A stretch of DNA of 64,000 nt from JAWLHA01 sp041690535 (GCA_041690535.1 JAWLHA010000007.1:1-64000), one strand, 5' to 3'. Positions 31,340 through 39,130 are shown, numbered from the stretch's first letter. Numbers and translations are program-made. The notes: a model not told the origin generated them from the letters alone.

Positions 31340-32366
31340 TTTTCGTGGCGAACTGACAACAGAATCCCCGTTTGTTACTTCGCGCCCGAAGCATCCGCTC
31401 GATAAAAAAAACGGCCTCAAGCATCTCCCGCGCCTGCCGGTATTCGAGGGCGAGTCCATCGTCGAGAAGGTGTTTGTGCCCGGTTCCGGCATCAAGGGCA
31501 AACTGCGGCGGGTGGCGGAAGAAATGCTGCGTGAGGTGTTTGTCACCGCTACCGGCGATGACCGTCCGTTCGATCTGGATACCCGTTACCTGCTCCGCAT
31601 CGGCGGGACGAAGGGCCAGGAAAAAGATAGCCCGGTGGATATGATCGAAGTGTCGAACCTCCGCGCCAAGAATCCTCTGCTGTCGGTGTTCGGCGCCATG
31701 GGGTTGCACATGCCGGGCAAACTCGCGGTTGGTCATGCCATGGCTGGCGTGTCACTCGATGACATCGGGGTGACGGCGGGTGCGCGGCACGATGACTTCA
31801 CGCGGGATGTCTCCCTCCTCGGCACGTTGCCGCCGGCCGAGATCCAAAAATGGAAAGCCATCAAGATTGCGACAGCCGAGCGCTCGGAGGCAAAACGAAT
31901 GCTCCGCGACCTGAAAAAGAAGGTCGTGACCGTTTCGGACCCCGAGGAGAAGGCGGCGCTGAATGAGGAGATCAGGATCATCGACGACAACATCAAGGGC
32001 GTCTCGATCCAGCAACCGCTGGACGGCTACGAGTCCATCCCACAGGGGGTGGTAATGCCGCACCGCATGATGCTCCTCAACGCAACCCCTGCCGAACACG
32101 GGTTCTTTGTGGCGGTTCTGGAGCGGTTCGCCGGCCTACCGATGCTCGGGGCCAAGTTCGCCCACGGGTGCGGTCTGTTCACCTTCCACTGGAAGGTCAT
32201 GGTGGACCGCAAGGAGGTGGCGACCATCGACATCGACCTCGATCACGGTTTCCGGCTTACGGACCCTGATGGGGTGGTGGCCGGCTGGTTGGCCGCATGG
32301 AACGACCTGGCGGCCCGTGCCACCGAGGCGCTGATCGCCAGTCCACCGCAGAAAAAGGCGGGTTGA
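31329..32366 (+). CDS. csf2: Csf2 (Cas7-like backbone subunit)
   Basis: 345 residues. ATG 31329 inside the end of csf1 with GGAG upstream. The N-terminus (FRGELTTESPFVTSRP) and GSGIKGKLRRVAEE, then a late GCGLFTFHW segment, fit Csf2, which polymerises along the crRNA. A Lys/Glu-rich helix at about residues 170-225 may be the thumb insertion. The CRISPR leader starts right after the stop. Confidence 0.9.
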   Translation: MRTDFRGELTTESPFVTSRPKHPLDKKNGLKHLPRLPVFEGESIVEKVFVPGSGIKGKLRRVAEEMLREVFVTATGDDRPFDLDTRYLLRIGGTKGQEKDSPVDMIEVSNLRAKNPLLSVFGAMGLHMPGKLAVGHAMAGVSLDDIGVTAGARHDDFTRDVSLLGTLPPAEIQKWKAIKIATAERSEAKRMLRDLKKKVVTVSDPEEKAALNEEIRIIDDNIKGVSIQQPLDGYESIPQGVVMPHRMMLLNATPAEHGFFVAVLERFAGLPMLGAKFAHGCGLFTFHWKVMVDRKEVATIDIDLDHGFRLTDPDGVVAGWLAAWNDLAARATEALIASPPQKKAG

Positions 32367-32451
32367 TCGGCCCAGGCGGGCGTGGTCGCAACGGTTTTCG
32401 AACGCCAAAGCCGTGAAAGTTTCCCGCAAATCATGCCGTTGCAGTAGGTCT
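32367..32451 (+). promoter_or_regulatory. CRISPR leader region
   Basis: 85 bases between csf2 and the first repeat, moderately AT-richer than its surroundings. No separate promoter is evident, so the array may be transcribed with csf1-csf2. Confidence 0.5.
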
Positions 32452-33006
32452 GATGTAGACCCCTCTCATCCGAGAGGGGATGAAAACATGGCATTGACCG
32501 TGGTCTGGGGTGTGATCGATGTAGACCCCTCTCATCCGAGAGGGGATGAAAACAGCGGGGGGCGCGTGTCCTCGTGTCTTTGATGTAGACCCCTCTCATC
32601 CGAGAGGGGATGAAAACGACAATGCGGGCCGACATCTGTTGGCGGCAGATGTAGACCCCTCTCATCCGAGAGGGGATGAAAACGGGCGGCGTAGATGCTT
32701 TCCCATGTAACCGATGTAGACCCCTCTCATCCAAGAGGGGATGAAAACTTGATGCGCTCCCGGTCCGGCTGCCACGAGGATGTAGACCCCTCCCGTATGG
32801 GAGGGGATGAAAACAGCATGAGTTCAACGGCGTGCCCGCATTCGGATGTAGACCCCTCTCACCGAGGGGGGATGAAAACTAATCCCTTCTTCATCAGGTT
32901 AGGTGTTCGGATGTCGACCCCTCCCGTGTGGGATGAAAACTAGATGGTGCGGATGATGCCCGGCTTGGTGGATGTAGCCCCCTCCCGTATGGGAGGGGAT
33001 GAAAAC
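32452..33006 (+). CRISPR. Type IV-A CRISPR array: 9 repeats, 8 spacers
   Basis: Repeats (36 bases) at 32452, 32518, 32582, 32648, 32713, 32779, 32845, 32910 and 32971. The first four are identical; the stem is CCCCTCTC/GAGAGGGG and the 3' handle GATGAAAAC. Spacers are 28-30 bases. Copy 5 has one change. Copies 6 and 9 carry the compensated stem CCCCTCCC/GGGAGGGG, copy 7 is 35 bases, and copy 8 is 31 bases with a shortened stem. No cas1 or cas2 in the window. Degeneration at the leader-distal end is as expected for old repeats. Confidence 0.95.
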
Positions 33007-33036
33007 ATAGGTTGGAGAGCCGCCGGCTTCCGGTTC

Positions 33037-33075
33037 GACACAAACCCCTCTCCTTCCGAGAGGGGCTATCTCTTT
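33037..33075 (+). terminator. Degenerate tenth repeat acting as terminator
   Basis: Exactly 30 bases after repeat 9 comes GACACAAACCCCTCTC, CTTCC, GAGAGGGG, then CTATCTCTTT. The hairpin matches the repeat stem, but the 3' handle is replaced by the T-rich tail used by the element's cassette terminators. Confidence 0.75.
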
Positions 33076-33133
33076 CACCATTCCCAGTATGTGCCTTTGA
33101 ACCCGGCGATGATGCCGTGCCAAAGGGCTCGAC
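33073..33133 (+). promoter_or_regulatory. Cassette leader, covarying arms
   Basis: TTTCAC, AGTATG, GCCTTTGAACCCGGC, hairpin, CCAAAGGGC. CCTTTG pairs with CAAAGG, replacing the usual CTCCTCG/CGAGGAG on both sides. Confidence 0.8.
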
Positions 33134-33817
33134 GTGAAGCAGTACCTCCGCAAATCTGTGGTTGCGATACTTGTTATCCACAGCAGCACCGCTTGCGCTC
33201 TCCCAGCAGAAAGTGAGATCCAGCAAGGAAACATCATCGCCACGGCCTTGACAGCCGTTGTAACGGCGGCCATTCAAGACAAAATCCATACCCCAGCCGA
33301 CCTATTCAAGGCCCTCTTCTGGGGAGCTGCCGCAGGACACGGGTTTTACCACGCGAAGCGAACAATCGGTAACGGACACATCGAGCAGGGTCTGGCGCTT
33401 TCCTATTTGAGTTCCTCAGTGGCCGAGAACGCCTCACTTGGGGAGCATCCCTTTGCCTATCTACGGTATGGGGTCGGTCCCTTCGAGGTGCGTGCTCGAA
33501 CCCTCCTGGCCAAGAACCGTGCTGCGCCCTTCTCTTTAGATGTCGATCTCTTCTCAGTTGTCACCGCATTGGGTGTCTGGTTAGATACCGGCAGCCTCAG
33601 TGTTCGGCGCGGCATGTTGTACGGGACGACGGATTCCATGAGCAACGTAAGTGACGACACTGCCGGGTACGCCAGCGGGCGAACCGTCGCGTTCAGATCA
33701 GTTACCGACGGGCAGGCCGTGGCGCATGAGGCCATACATGTGGCTCAGAATATACAGTTGTCCTCCTTCATGGCGAGGGAATGGCTTGCTGATGAAATAT
33801 CGTTTCGGGTCGATTGA
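33134..33817 (+). CDS. Secreted putative zinc peptidase, C-terminus probably frameshifted
   Basis: 227 residues from GTG 33134. Signal peptide (basic start, hydrophobic residues 9-20, cleavage after ACALP). HEAIH in VAHEAIHVAQ near residue 204 is an HExxH-type zincin motif. A downstream frame (33792-33968) continues with residues that look like the missing rest of the domain, so the gene may be frameshifted at about 33790-33815 or the two may be separate. The protein would act in the periplasm or membrane; the substrate is unknown. Confidence 0.6.
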   Translation: MKQYLRKSVVAILVIHSSTACALPAESEIQQGNIIATALTAVVTAAIQDKIHTPADLFKALFWGAAAGHGFYHAKRTIGNGHIEQGLALSYLSSSVAENASLGEHPFAYLRYGVGPFEVRARTLLAKNRAAPFSLDVDLFSVVTALGVWLDTGSLSVRRGMLYGTTDSMSNVSDDTAGYASGRTVAFRSVTDGQAVAHEAIHVAQNIQLSSFMAREWLADEISFRVD

Positions 33818-33968
33818 GGTTGGCCTGTTGAGTAGCCCACTCCCGGTTTTGGACGCGCTCTATTATCAATCCCTGCCCTATCCCGCGCACTGGAGCGAAG
33901 CGGAGGCATACGCCTTCACCGACGATGGCGCCACTTGGGAACATCTCCGGCACGAGGGCGGGTCGTAG
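33792..33968 (+). CDS. Possible continuation or partner of the peptidase, 58 aa
   Basis: ATG 33792 overlaps the end of the HEAIH-containing gene in the -1 frame relative to it. The sequence (HWSEAEAYAFTDDGATWEHL) resembles the Glu-containing third-ligand helix expected after HExxH. A true frameshift, programmed or mutational, would give a single ~285-residue protein. Confidence 0.5.
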   Translation: MKYRFGSIEVGLLSSPLPVLDALYYQSLPYPAHWSEAEAYAFTDDGATWEHLRHEGGS

Positions 33969-33980
33969 CAGACCCTCTTC

Positions 33981-34045
33981 TTTCACTCCCTCCGGTATGT
34001 CTCCTCGAACCCCGACTTCTTGTCGGAAAACTGAGGAGAACCATC
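33981..34045 (+). promoter_or_regulatory. Cassette leader
   Basis: TTTCAC, GGTATG, TCTCCTCGAACCCCGAC, hairpin, TGAGGAGAAC. TCTCCTC pairs with GAGGAGA. Confidence 0.8.
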
Positions 34046-35407
34046 ATGTCGAACGTCGTCTATCTCAAAGTTGGAGAGCATCGGGGCCGTCGCCGGATCT
34101 GGCTCCAGGGCCAGAAACTCGCCCGCAAGGGCTACGTGCCGGGGAAACGCTATCGGCTCTTTCTCGATGAACACCGGAAGGTCGTTCGTCTGGAGCGTAA
34201 ACACGATGGGGAGCGGATCGTGTCCCGTAAGGGCTCGGCCGAAATCCCCGTGATCGATCTCAAGTGGGATGAGATGGAGAAGGTGTTTGCGGGGGTGGAA
34301 CGAGTGCGGGTGGTGATCCGCAAGGATCGCATCACCGTCTCCATCCACCACGTCGATGCGGGCCAGAAAGAGCGGGTTTGCCGGTTCCGGGCCAAGCTCC
34401 GCTCGGGCCAGCCGCTTGACATCGGAAGTCTCGCCCATGGCGGCGGTGTGCTCGACCTGGCCATCCATAACGGGTTGGCGGGGGCGGGACTGTCATCCCG
34501 GCTCGCCTTTGCGGTGGAGATCGAGGACCAGTACCTCGAAGCCTCGCAGGAGAACAACCCGGTCTGGGATGCCGAGTCCATCGCCATCTGTGCGCCCATG
34601 GAAGAGGTCGAAGTGGGCAAGCTGCCGAAGGTGGACGGCCTGGTGGCGGGACTGCCCTGCACCGGAGCGTCCCTCTCGGGTCGGGCGAAGAACGGCCTGA
34701 AAGCGGCTGAGGAGCACGAGACGGCCGGCGCCCTGTTTCTCGCCTTCTTGGCGACGTTCCAGGCCGTGCAGCCCGCGTTCATCCTTCTGGAGAACGTTCC
34801 GCAGTATCAGAACACGGTCTCCATGACCGTGATCAGGAACGTGCTGGAAGGGCTCGGCTATGACCTGCATGAGCGAGTCATCGACGGCATGGGCGCTTTG
34901 GAGAACCGCCAGCGGTTCGTCATGGTGGCTCTGACCAAGGGGCTCGTGGACTTCGATATCGAGTCCATCGTGCCGGTACGGGCGAAGGAAGCGGCTCTGC
35001 GTGATGTGCTGGAGGAGGTGCCTCTCGACTCGCCCCGCTGGAAGTCTTTCGACTATCTGGCGGCCAAAGAAGAGCGGGACCGTGCCAACGGCAAGGGCTT
35101 CCGTCGGCAACTGCTGACGGGCGACGAGGATCAGTGTGGCACCATCGGGCGCGGCTATGCCAAATGCCGCTCCACCGAGCCTTTTCTGGTCCATCCGGAA
35201 GACCCGGCGCTGTCGCGTCTGCTGACCCCCGTGGAACATGCGCGGGTCAAGACGATTCCAGAGCGCCTGGTCGCCGGGCTGTCCGACACCATTGCCCATC
35301 AGATCCTCGGGCAGTCGGTGATCTTCACCGCGTTCGAAGCGGTGGGACAGCACCTTGGCAAGTCGCTCCGTGCTCTCGGGTCTACCCCGGTGGCACTGGC
35401 GGCGTAA
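34046..35407 (+). CDS. DNA (cytosine-5) methyltransferase
   Basis: 453 residues. C5-methyltransferase motifs in order: motif I-like GGGVLDLAIHNGL, motif IV AGLPCTGASLSG with catalytic Cys near residue 207, motif VI LLENVPQ, motif VIII NRQRFVMVAL and motif X LGQSVIFTAFEAV. About 110 residues precede motif I (VVYLKVGEHRGRRRIWL, IDLKWDEMEKVF), a module absent from typical enzymes. No partner restriction enzyme is adjacent, so it is an orphan that may protect the element from host restriction. Own leader and terminator. Confidence 0.9.
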   Translation: MSNVVYLKVGEHRGRRRIWLQGQKLARKGYVPGKRYRLFLDEHRKVVRLERKHDGERIVSRKGSAEIPVIDLKWDEMEKVFAGVERVRVVIRKDRITVSIHHVDAGQKERVCRFRAKLRSGQPLDIGSLAHGGGVLDLAIHNGLAGAGLSSRLAFAVEIEDQYLEASQENNPVWDAESIAICAPMEEVEVGKLPKVDGLVAGLPCTGASLSGRAKNGLKAAEEHETAGALFLAFLATFQAVQPAFILLENVPQYQNTVSMTVIRNVLEGLGYDLHERVIDGMGALENRQRFVMVALTKGLVDFDIESIVPVRAKEAALRDVLEEVPLDSPRWKSFDYLAAKEERDRANGKGFRRQLLTGDEDQCGTIGRGYAKCRSTEPFLVHPEDPALSRLLTPVEHARVKTIPERLVAGLSDTIAHQILGQSVIFTAFEAVGQHLGKSLRALGSTPVALAA

Positions 35408-35413
35408 TTCCCC

Positions 35414-35442
35414 TGCCCCTCTTCGGAGGGGCTTTCTTTTTC
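35414..35442 (+). terminator. Intrinsic terminator
   Basis: GCCCCTCTTCGGAGGGGC hairpin with TTTCTTTTT. Confidence 0.9.
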
Positions 35443-35466
35443 CGGCCCTAGCGCCGAATCAACTCA

Positions 35467-35531
35467 CTTCACTTCTCACGGTAGGTATTCCTGAACCCCA
35501 GCATGTCGCTGGAGAACTGGAGATCCGAAAA
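35467..35531 (+). promoter_or_regulatory. Cassette leader
   Basis: CTTCAC, GGTAGG, TATTCCTGAACCCCAGC, CAGC/GCTG hairpin, ACTGGAGA. Confidence 0.7.
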
Positions 35532-35744
35532 ATGTATATCTGCGGCAGAAAGGTGTCGGTACCGACGCGGCCTGATTTGGTGCTCGATGAGTACGCGGAG
35601 GGTTGCTTCTACGCACTGAAGGACGGCCGGCGCATCGGTCATGTGGTGGGCGGGAATCGGCGGTACCTCGCAGAGATAGGGGACCGCACCCTCGGTCCTT
35701 ACTCGTCCGCCCAGAAGGCCGCCATTGCCCTGGACGCGCAGTAA
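35532..35744 (+). CDS. Hypothetical cassette protein, 70 aa
   Basis: Short strand-rich protein (EGCFYALKDGRRIGHVVGG) with a final helix. Start after GGAGATCCGAAAA. Unrecognised. Confidence 0.6.
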   Translation: MYICGRKVSVPTRPDLVLDEYAEGCFYALKDGRRIGHVVGGNRRYLAEIGDRTLGPYSSAQKAAIALDAQ

Positions 35745-35752
35745 CCTCAATG

Positions 35753-35780
35753 CCCGGCTCTCGCTTGAGACCGGGCAAAC
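35753..35780 (+). terminator. Probable terminator hairpin
   Basis: GCCCGG...CCGGGC hairpin downstream of the 70-aa gene, with a poor T tract. Confidence 0.5.
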
Positions 35781-35785
35781 ATAGA

Positions 35786-35812
35786 AAAGCCCCGGCGAAC
35801 CGGGGCTTATGA
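35786..35812 (-). terminator. Intrinsic terminator
   Basis: Minus strand AAGCCCCGGTTCGCCGGGGC followed by TTTTCT, just after the gene at 35816. Confidence 0.85.
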
Positions 35813-35815
35813 AGG

Positions 35816-36220
35816 TCACTTCGGTGGAAGAATGCGAATGCTCTTCCTCGTCAGGCTGATGCGGAGCATCTTGGAGGTCTCCGTCAGACCGCTCTCGATG
35901 CCGGCGACAGGGAGGAACTCGACCCCATCGTCCCCGCCAAACGTAGCGGCCTTCTTCTCGTACCAGCCCTCATCCGTGTCTGGGTTGATGCCCTTGGCGT
36001 AGACCACCATCCGCTTCCCTTCCTTCCCGGTCTCGCCAATGGAACCGTCGGCCATCAGCGGAGGATTCCCGTTGGACATGAGGTAAACCCCCTGGTCCCC
36101 GGCCAGGAACAGGCCGGACTCGGCGACCTCTTGCCCCCAGGTTTTCGCGTGCTCCGGGGCGGCTTTGGTGTGCTCCACCAGCCGACGTACCACTTGAGCG
36201 TCAAATTCCAGAATTGCCAT
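35816..36220 (-). CDS. Hypothetical cassette protein, 134 aa
   Basis: Helical start then mixed alpha/beta (VYLMSNGNPPL, KRMVVYAKGIN, GWYEKKAATFGGDDGVEFLP). ATG 36220 has AAGGAG 8 bases upstream within a minus-strand leader; an ATG at 36226 is too close to it. Gly/Asp-rich loop and ordered strands suggest an enzyme-like small domain, but it is unrecognised. Confidence 0.65.
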   Translation of the reverse strand: MAILEFDAQVVRRLVEHTKAAPEHAKTWGQEVAESGLFLAGDQGVYLMSNGNPPLMADGSIGETGKEGKRMVVYAKGINPDTDEGWYEKKAATFGGDDGVEFLPVAGIESGLTETSKMLRISLTRKSIRILPPK

Positions 36221-36288
36221 TGCCATCTCTCCTTTCGAGTCCGCCACCACGGCGGGGTTCGAAGGGACATACCCAGGGGGGGGTGCAA
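36221..36288 (-). promoter_or_regulatory. Cassette leader, minus strand
   Basis: Minus strand TTGCAC, GGTATG, CCCTTCGAACCCCGCC, hairpin, TCGAAAGGAG. CCTTCGA pairs with TCGAAAGG with one bulge. Back to back with the plus leader at 36294. Confidence 0.75.
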
Positions 36289-36293
36289 GTGGG

Positions 36294-36358
36294 TTTCACA
36301 CCGCCCGGTAGGTGGATGTTGAACCCGGCGCGTTGCCGGTCCATCGAGGAGAACAGAT
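36294..36358 (+). promoter_or_regulatory. Cassette leader
   Basis: TTTCAC, GGTAGG, TGGATGTTGAACCCGGC, hairpin, CCATCGAGGAG. Here GATG pairs with CATC, leaving GAGGAG free. Confidence 0.7.
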
Positions 36359-36538
36359 ATGCAAACTCGCACCTATCCCCGTTCATGCACGGCCGCGTTC
36401 TGTGGCAAAGGCACGGAGGAGTGTGGCGGTTGCCCCCATGAAGAGGCCCTAATCGCCTTCAAGGTGTGGAAAGCCGAGCACAACGCGGTCTTGGCTGAAG
36501 CCACCTCCAATCCCCTGCTCTATCGCGCCCAGAAGTGA
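36359..36538 (+). CDS. Cys-rich small protein, 59 aa
   Basis: ATG 7 bases after GAGGAGA. Four cysteines cluster in SCTAAFCGKGTEECGGC (residues 9-25), a probable zinc or metal site, followed by a helix (HEEALIAFKVWKAEHNAVLA). Length and cluster suggest a tiny zinc finger. No family recognised. Confidence 0.65.
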   Translation: MQTRTYPRSCTAAFCGKGTEECGGCPHEEALIAFKVWKAEHNAVLAEATSNPLLYRAQK

Positions 36539-36573
36539 TTTGTTAGGCCCCGCCTCTTCGGTGACGGGTAGAA

Positions 36574-36596
36574 ACAACCCCTCCGAAGAGGGGTCT
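36574..36596 (-). terminator. Intrinsic terminator
   Basis: Minus strand ACCCCTCTTCGGAGGGGT hairpin and TGTTTCT. Confidence 0.75.
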
Positions 36597-36603
36597 TGAA
36601 GAG

Positions 36604-36852
36604 TTAGGCCGGTGTCCACAATCCGATGCGGTGGGCCATGATCGCTTCCCGCATGGTCACGAAGACCTCCTCGCTGATCCGGCTAGGCTCGCCGTTTTCA
36701 TCCCTTGTTGCGATGAACCAGCAATTGGGGCCAGAGCCGGCGACAAAAGTAATGGGCGGCGGACTGCCGGCCTCAAGCGCCTCTATCGTCCAGCTCGGCG
36801 ACACCTCGTCTGTCGAGCCAGACGGCGGCCAGATGGGTTCCATGCGTGGCAT
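36604..36852 (-). CDS. Hypothetical cassette protein, 82 aa
   Basis: Trp/Pro-rich start and strands in the middle (PITFVAGSGPNCWFIATRDENG), then a helix (REAIMAHRIG). ATG 36852 or 36843. Unrecognised. Confidence 0.55.
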   Translation of the reverse strand: MPRMEPIWPPSGSTDEVSPSWTIEALEAGSPPPITFVAGSGPNCWFIATRDENGEPSRISEEVFVTMREAIMAHRIGLWTPA

Positions 36853-36921
36853 CTTTCGGGGTTCTCCTGGTGTTTCCAGCAGAATGCTGGGGTTCAGTCA
36901 GACATATCAAGGGCGGTGCAA
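36853..36921 (-). promoter_or_regulatory. Cassette leader, minus strand
   Basis: Minus strand TTGCAC, GATATG, TCTGACTGAACCCCAGC, hairpin, CCAGGAGAACC. Pairing of the outer arms is weak here. Back to back with the leader at 36927. Confidence 0.65.
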
Positions 36922-36926
36922 CCAGC

Positions 36927-36991
36927 TTTCACCGCCGAAGGTATGTCTCCTCGAACCCCCGGAGCTGTCCGGGCCAACGAGGAGAACCACA
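36927..36991 (+). promoter_or_regulatory. Cassette leader
   Basis: TTTCAC, GGTATG, TCTCCTCGAACCCCCGG, hairpin, AACGAGGAGA. TCTCCTCG pairs perfectly with CGAGGAGA. Confidence 0.85.
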
Positions 36992-37663
36992 ATGCACAAG
37001 GCGAAGGTGTTTGACCCCAGCTTTTTGAATGGCGGCAACGAAGTGTTTATCGAGACGGGGTTGTGGCGGTTCAACTACAACTACGCCAGCGGGATCGAGC
37101 TGGTCCGACTCGATAATGCCTTGAAGACGGGCGCGACCTGTGCGACCTACCGGATCACGGTCTGGCCCCACAGTCCGGCTGACCTCATCAACTTCTGGGA
37201 AGCCCATGGCGGAACACCGGAAGCGGTGGCGGCTTTCATCGACTCCGTTGTGGATGAGAGCAAGGACGTGCGGTCGGCCGCATTCGGCAACCTGACCGTC
37301 CACAAGGGTGAGCAGGCTGGCATTCGGACGTTCAGCCCGTTCGCCCTGTCGCGCCTCAAGCCTTTGGGGGAGATGCCGCCCAAATGGACGTTGCGCCATG
37401 CGATCCGCGCACTGGTCAACGGTCAGGCCGAAAACGTTCGGTGCAAGAGCTACTTCACCGACGACTATGCCGATGATGCGGCGCGAAACTTCCGTCAGGG
37501 TAGTCTCGACCCGGTGGCGCTTGCCCGCAAGGTGATCGAGCGTCCGGATGGCTGGTGGACAAGCATCGACAAGAGCAACGAGGTGTACCTGTGCTGTCAT
37601 CATTTCGACAGTAACGGTTTCCGCCTCAACCTCACCGCCAAGGTCGCTGACAAAGCGGCTTAA
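36992..37663 (+). CDS. Hypothetical cassette protein, 223 aa
   Basis: One of the largest cassette products. Aromatic N-terminus (ETGLWRFNYNYASGIELV), a helical core and a C-terminal CCHHF motif. No membrane segments. The CCHH could bind metal, but this is not supported further. Start 6 bases after GAGGAG; terminator follows. Confidence 0.7.
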   Translation: MHKAKVFDPSFLNGGNEVFIETGLWRFNYNYASGIELVRLDNALKTGATCATYRITVWPHSPADLINFWEAHGGTPEAVAAFIDSVVDESKDVRSAAFGNLTVHKGEQAGIRTFSPFALSRLKPLGEMPPKWTLRHAIRALVNGQAENVRCKSYFTDDYADDAARNFRQGSLDPVALARKVIERPDGWWTSIDKSNEVYLCCHHFDSNGFRLNLTAKVADKAA

Positions 37664-37672
37664 ACCTTCAAC

Positions 37673-37704
37673 GCCCCGGCCAGGTTCGCCTGCCGGGGTT
37701 TTTG
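37673..37704 (+). terminator. Intrinsic terminator
   Basis: GCCCCGGC...GCCGGGG hairpin followed by TTTTTG. Confidence 0.85.
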
Positions 37705-37708
37705 TCCC

Positions 37709-37737
37709 CGCAGTTGTAACTTGTTTGACTGTATGTT
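37709..37737 (+). promoter_or_regulatory. Promoter with AACTTGTTTG box
   Basis: Box GTAACTTGTTTGACTG directly before -10 TATGTT (37732-37737); the -35 is weak. Drives the rhodanese gene. Confidence 0.6.
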
Positions 37738-37775
37738 CCAATCAGAAGCCAGGAAAATAACCCTACGGAGAGTCA

Positions 37776-38642
37776 GTGAACATGAGCATCCCCCGCACCG
37801 TTGTATCGCGCTTCGCGTTGCTCGCAGTAGGTCTTGGTATCTTGTTCAGCAATGTCGCCTTTGCGGGGCAGCCCACCCCCATCTTCCCTCTGCGCGTCGA
37901 CTACCCTGATACGCCAACCATTGAGACCGAATCGTTGCAGGCCAACATGAACGACTACCTGATTGTCGATGTGCGCTCGGCCTACGAATACGACACCTTG
38001 CATATCTACAACGCCGTCAACGTACCGCTCGCTGACCCGAGCTTCCGCCGGAGAGTCAAAGAGCTTTACGGCGCATCGCACAAACCGATTGTCACCTACT
38101 GCAATGGCGAAACCTGCCCGGTCAGTTACCAGGCGGCCCGGCTCATCAAGAGCGAGGGTATCCCCGTCCATGCCTACGATGCCGGGATCTGGCGCTGGAC
38201 GCGAAACTACCCGGAAGACTCGGTTCTACTCGGGAAACGCGGCGCCGCGAAGTTGATTGCGCCTGAGCAGTTCAACGCCCGCCTGTTGTCCCCAGAGGAG
38301 TTTGCCCGGAAGGTCAACGAGGGGAATCCATTGGTACTGGACGTGCGGTCGTCCAGGCAAGCGGGGGCCGGCGTCCGTCTCTGGCCCTTTAAGCAGGTGA
38401 ACGTTCCCCTGGGGGTTCAGGATCTCGGCCCTCACCTGCAACAAGCCGTTCGCGAGAAACGCCCGCTGCTCATCTACGACGCCAACGGGCGACAGGTTCG
38501 ATGGGTCCAGTACGCCATCGAGCACGCGGGCGTGTCCGACTACTTCTTCCTCGATGGCGGCGCCGCTGCGTATGAGCGCGAGCAAATGGGGGATACCTGG
38601 AAGCCGATCTCCGACACCATCTATTCCAGCGCAAACCCCTAA
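37776..38642 (+). CDS. Secreted tandem rhodanese-domain protein
   Basis: 288 residues. Signal peptide with cleavage after NVAFAG (~residue 32). First rhodanese domain (LIVDVRSAYEYDTLHI...IVTYCNGETCPVSYQA) contains the catalytic Cys in the YCNGETC loop; the second (LVLDVRSSRQAG...LLIYDANGRQ) has Asp-Ala where the catalytic Cys should be, so it is probably inactive. It would handle sulfur or thiol compounds in the periplasm. GTG 37776 has better spacing from GGAG than ATG 37782. It has no cassette leader; its own promoter carries the shared box. Confidence 0.8.
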   Translation: MNMSIPRTVVSRFALLAVGLGILFSNVAFAGQPTPIFPLRVDYPDTPTIETESLQANMNDYLIVDVRSAYEYDTLHIYNAVNVPLADPSFRRRVKELYGASHKPIVTYCNGETCPVSYQAARLIKSEGIPVHAYDAGIWRWTRNYPEDSVLLGKRGAAKLIAPEQFNARLLSPEEFARKVNEGNPLVLDVRSSRQAGAGVRLWPFKQVNVPLGVQDLGPHLQQAVREKRPLLIYDANGRQVRWVQYAIEHAGVSDYFFLDGGAAAYEREQMGDTWKPISDTIYSSANP

Positions 38643-38665
38643 ATCCGCGTTCCGCATCCTCCTTC

Positions 38666-38690
38666 AAGGCCCGCTTGCGGGCCTTTTGCC
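38666..38690 (+). terminator. Intrinsic terminator
   Basis: AGGCCCGCTTGCGGGCCT hairpin with TTT. Confidence 0.8.
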
Positions 38691-38710
38691 GTGACCGACC
38701 ATCCGCCTCG

Positions 38711-38772
38711 TTTCACTCGCTCCAGTATGCCTTCTCGAACCCCGGCGGTTTGCCGGCAAGCGGAGAGAAGTC
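38711..38772 (+). promoter_or_regulatory. Cassette leader
   Basis: TTTCAC, AGTATG, CCTTCTCGAACCCCGGC, hairpin, GCGGAGAGAAG. TTCTC pairs with GAGAG and GAGAA alternatives. Confidence 0.7.
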
Positions 38773-39126
38773 ATGTATTACGCAGCGCTGTTCGAGAACA
38801 ACCGGCCGCATCCACGTTTCGGACTGGACGGTAACGGCCCGATCATCATGGAGACGGAGCTGTCGAAGGCCACTGAAACGGACGTGGCGAGATACTTGGC
38901 AACCTACAACGACTCGGAAGGACTTGGGCGCGGACAGGTGGTGAAGATCGAGCCGGTCGAAGCCATTGGTCCTACGGGGTTGTACGTCATCATGGACGAC
39001 TACGGTCCCGAAGCCATCCTGTTCGAGACGTACTTGAAGGATACGACCCCCGTCCTGGCCCAGGCGCGTCTGGAGCGTCTCTCCAGACAGCGTAAATGCC
39101 GGGTCGGCCGCCTGCTGTTCTCGTAA
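38773..39126 (+). CDS. Hypothetical cassette protein, 117 aa
   Basis: Mixed alpha/beta (GLYVIMDDYGPEAILFETYL) with a basic tail (RLSRQRKCRVGRLLFS). No motif recognised. Start after GGAGAGAAGTC. Confidence 0.65.
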   Translation: MYYAALFENNRPHPRFGLDGNGPIIMETELSKATETDVARYLATYNDSEGLGRGQVVKIEPVEAIGPTGLYVIMDDYGPEAILFETYLKDTTPVLAQARLERLSRQRKCRVGRLLFS

Positions 39127-39130
39127 ATTC

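Noticed and set aside
26719..33006. Type III or I CRISPR system
   Set aside because: No cas10, cas3 or cas1/2, and the genes match csf1-csf5.
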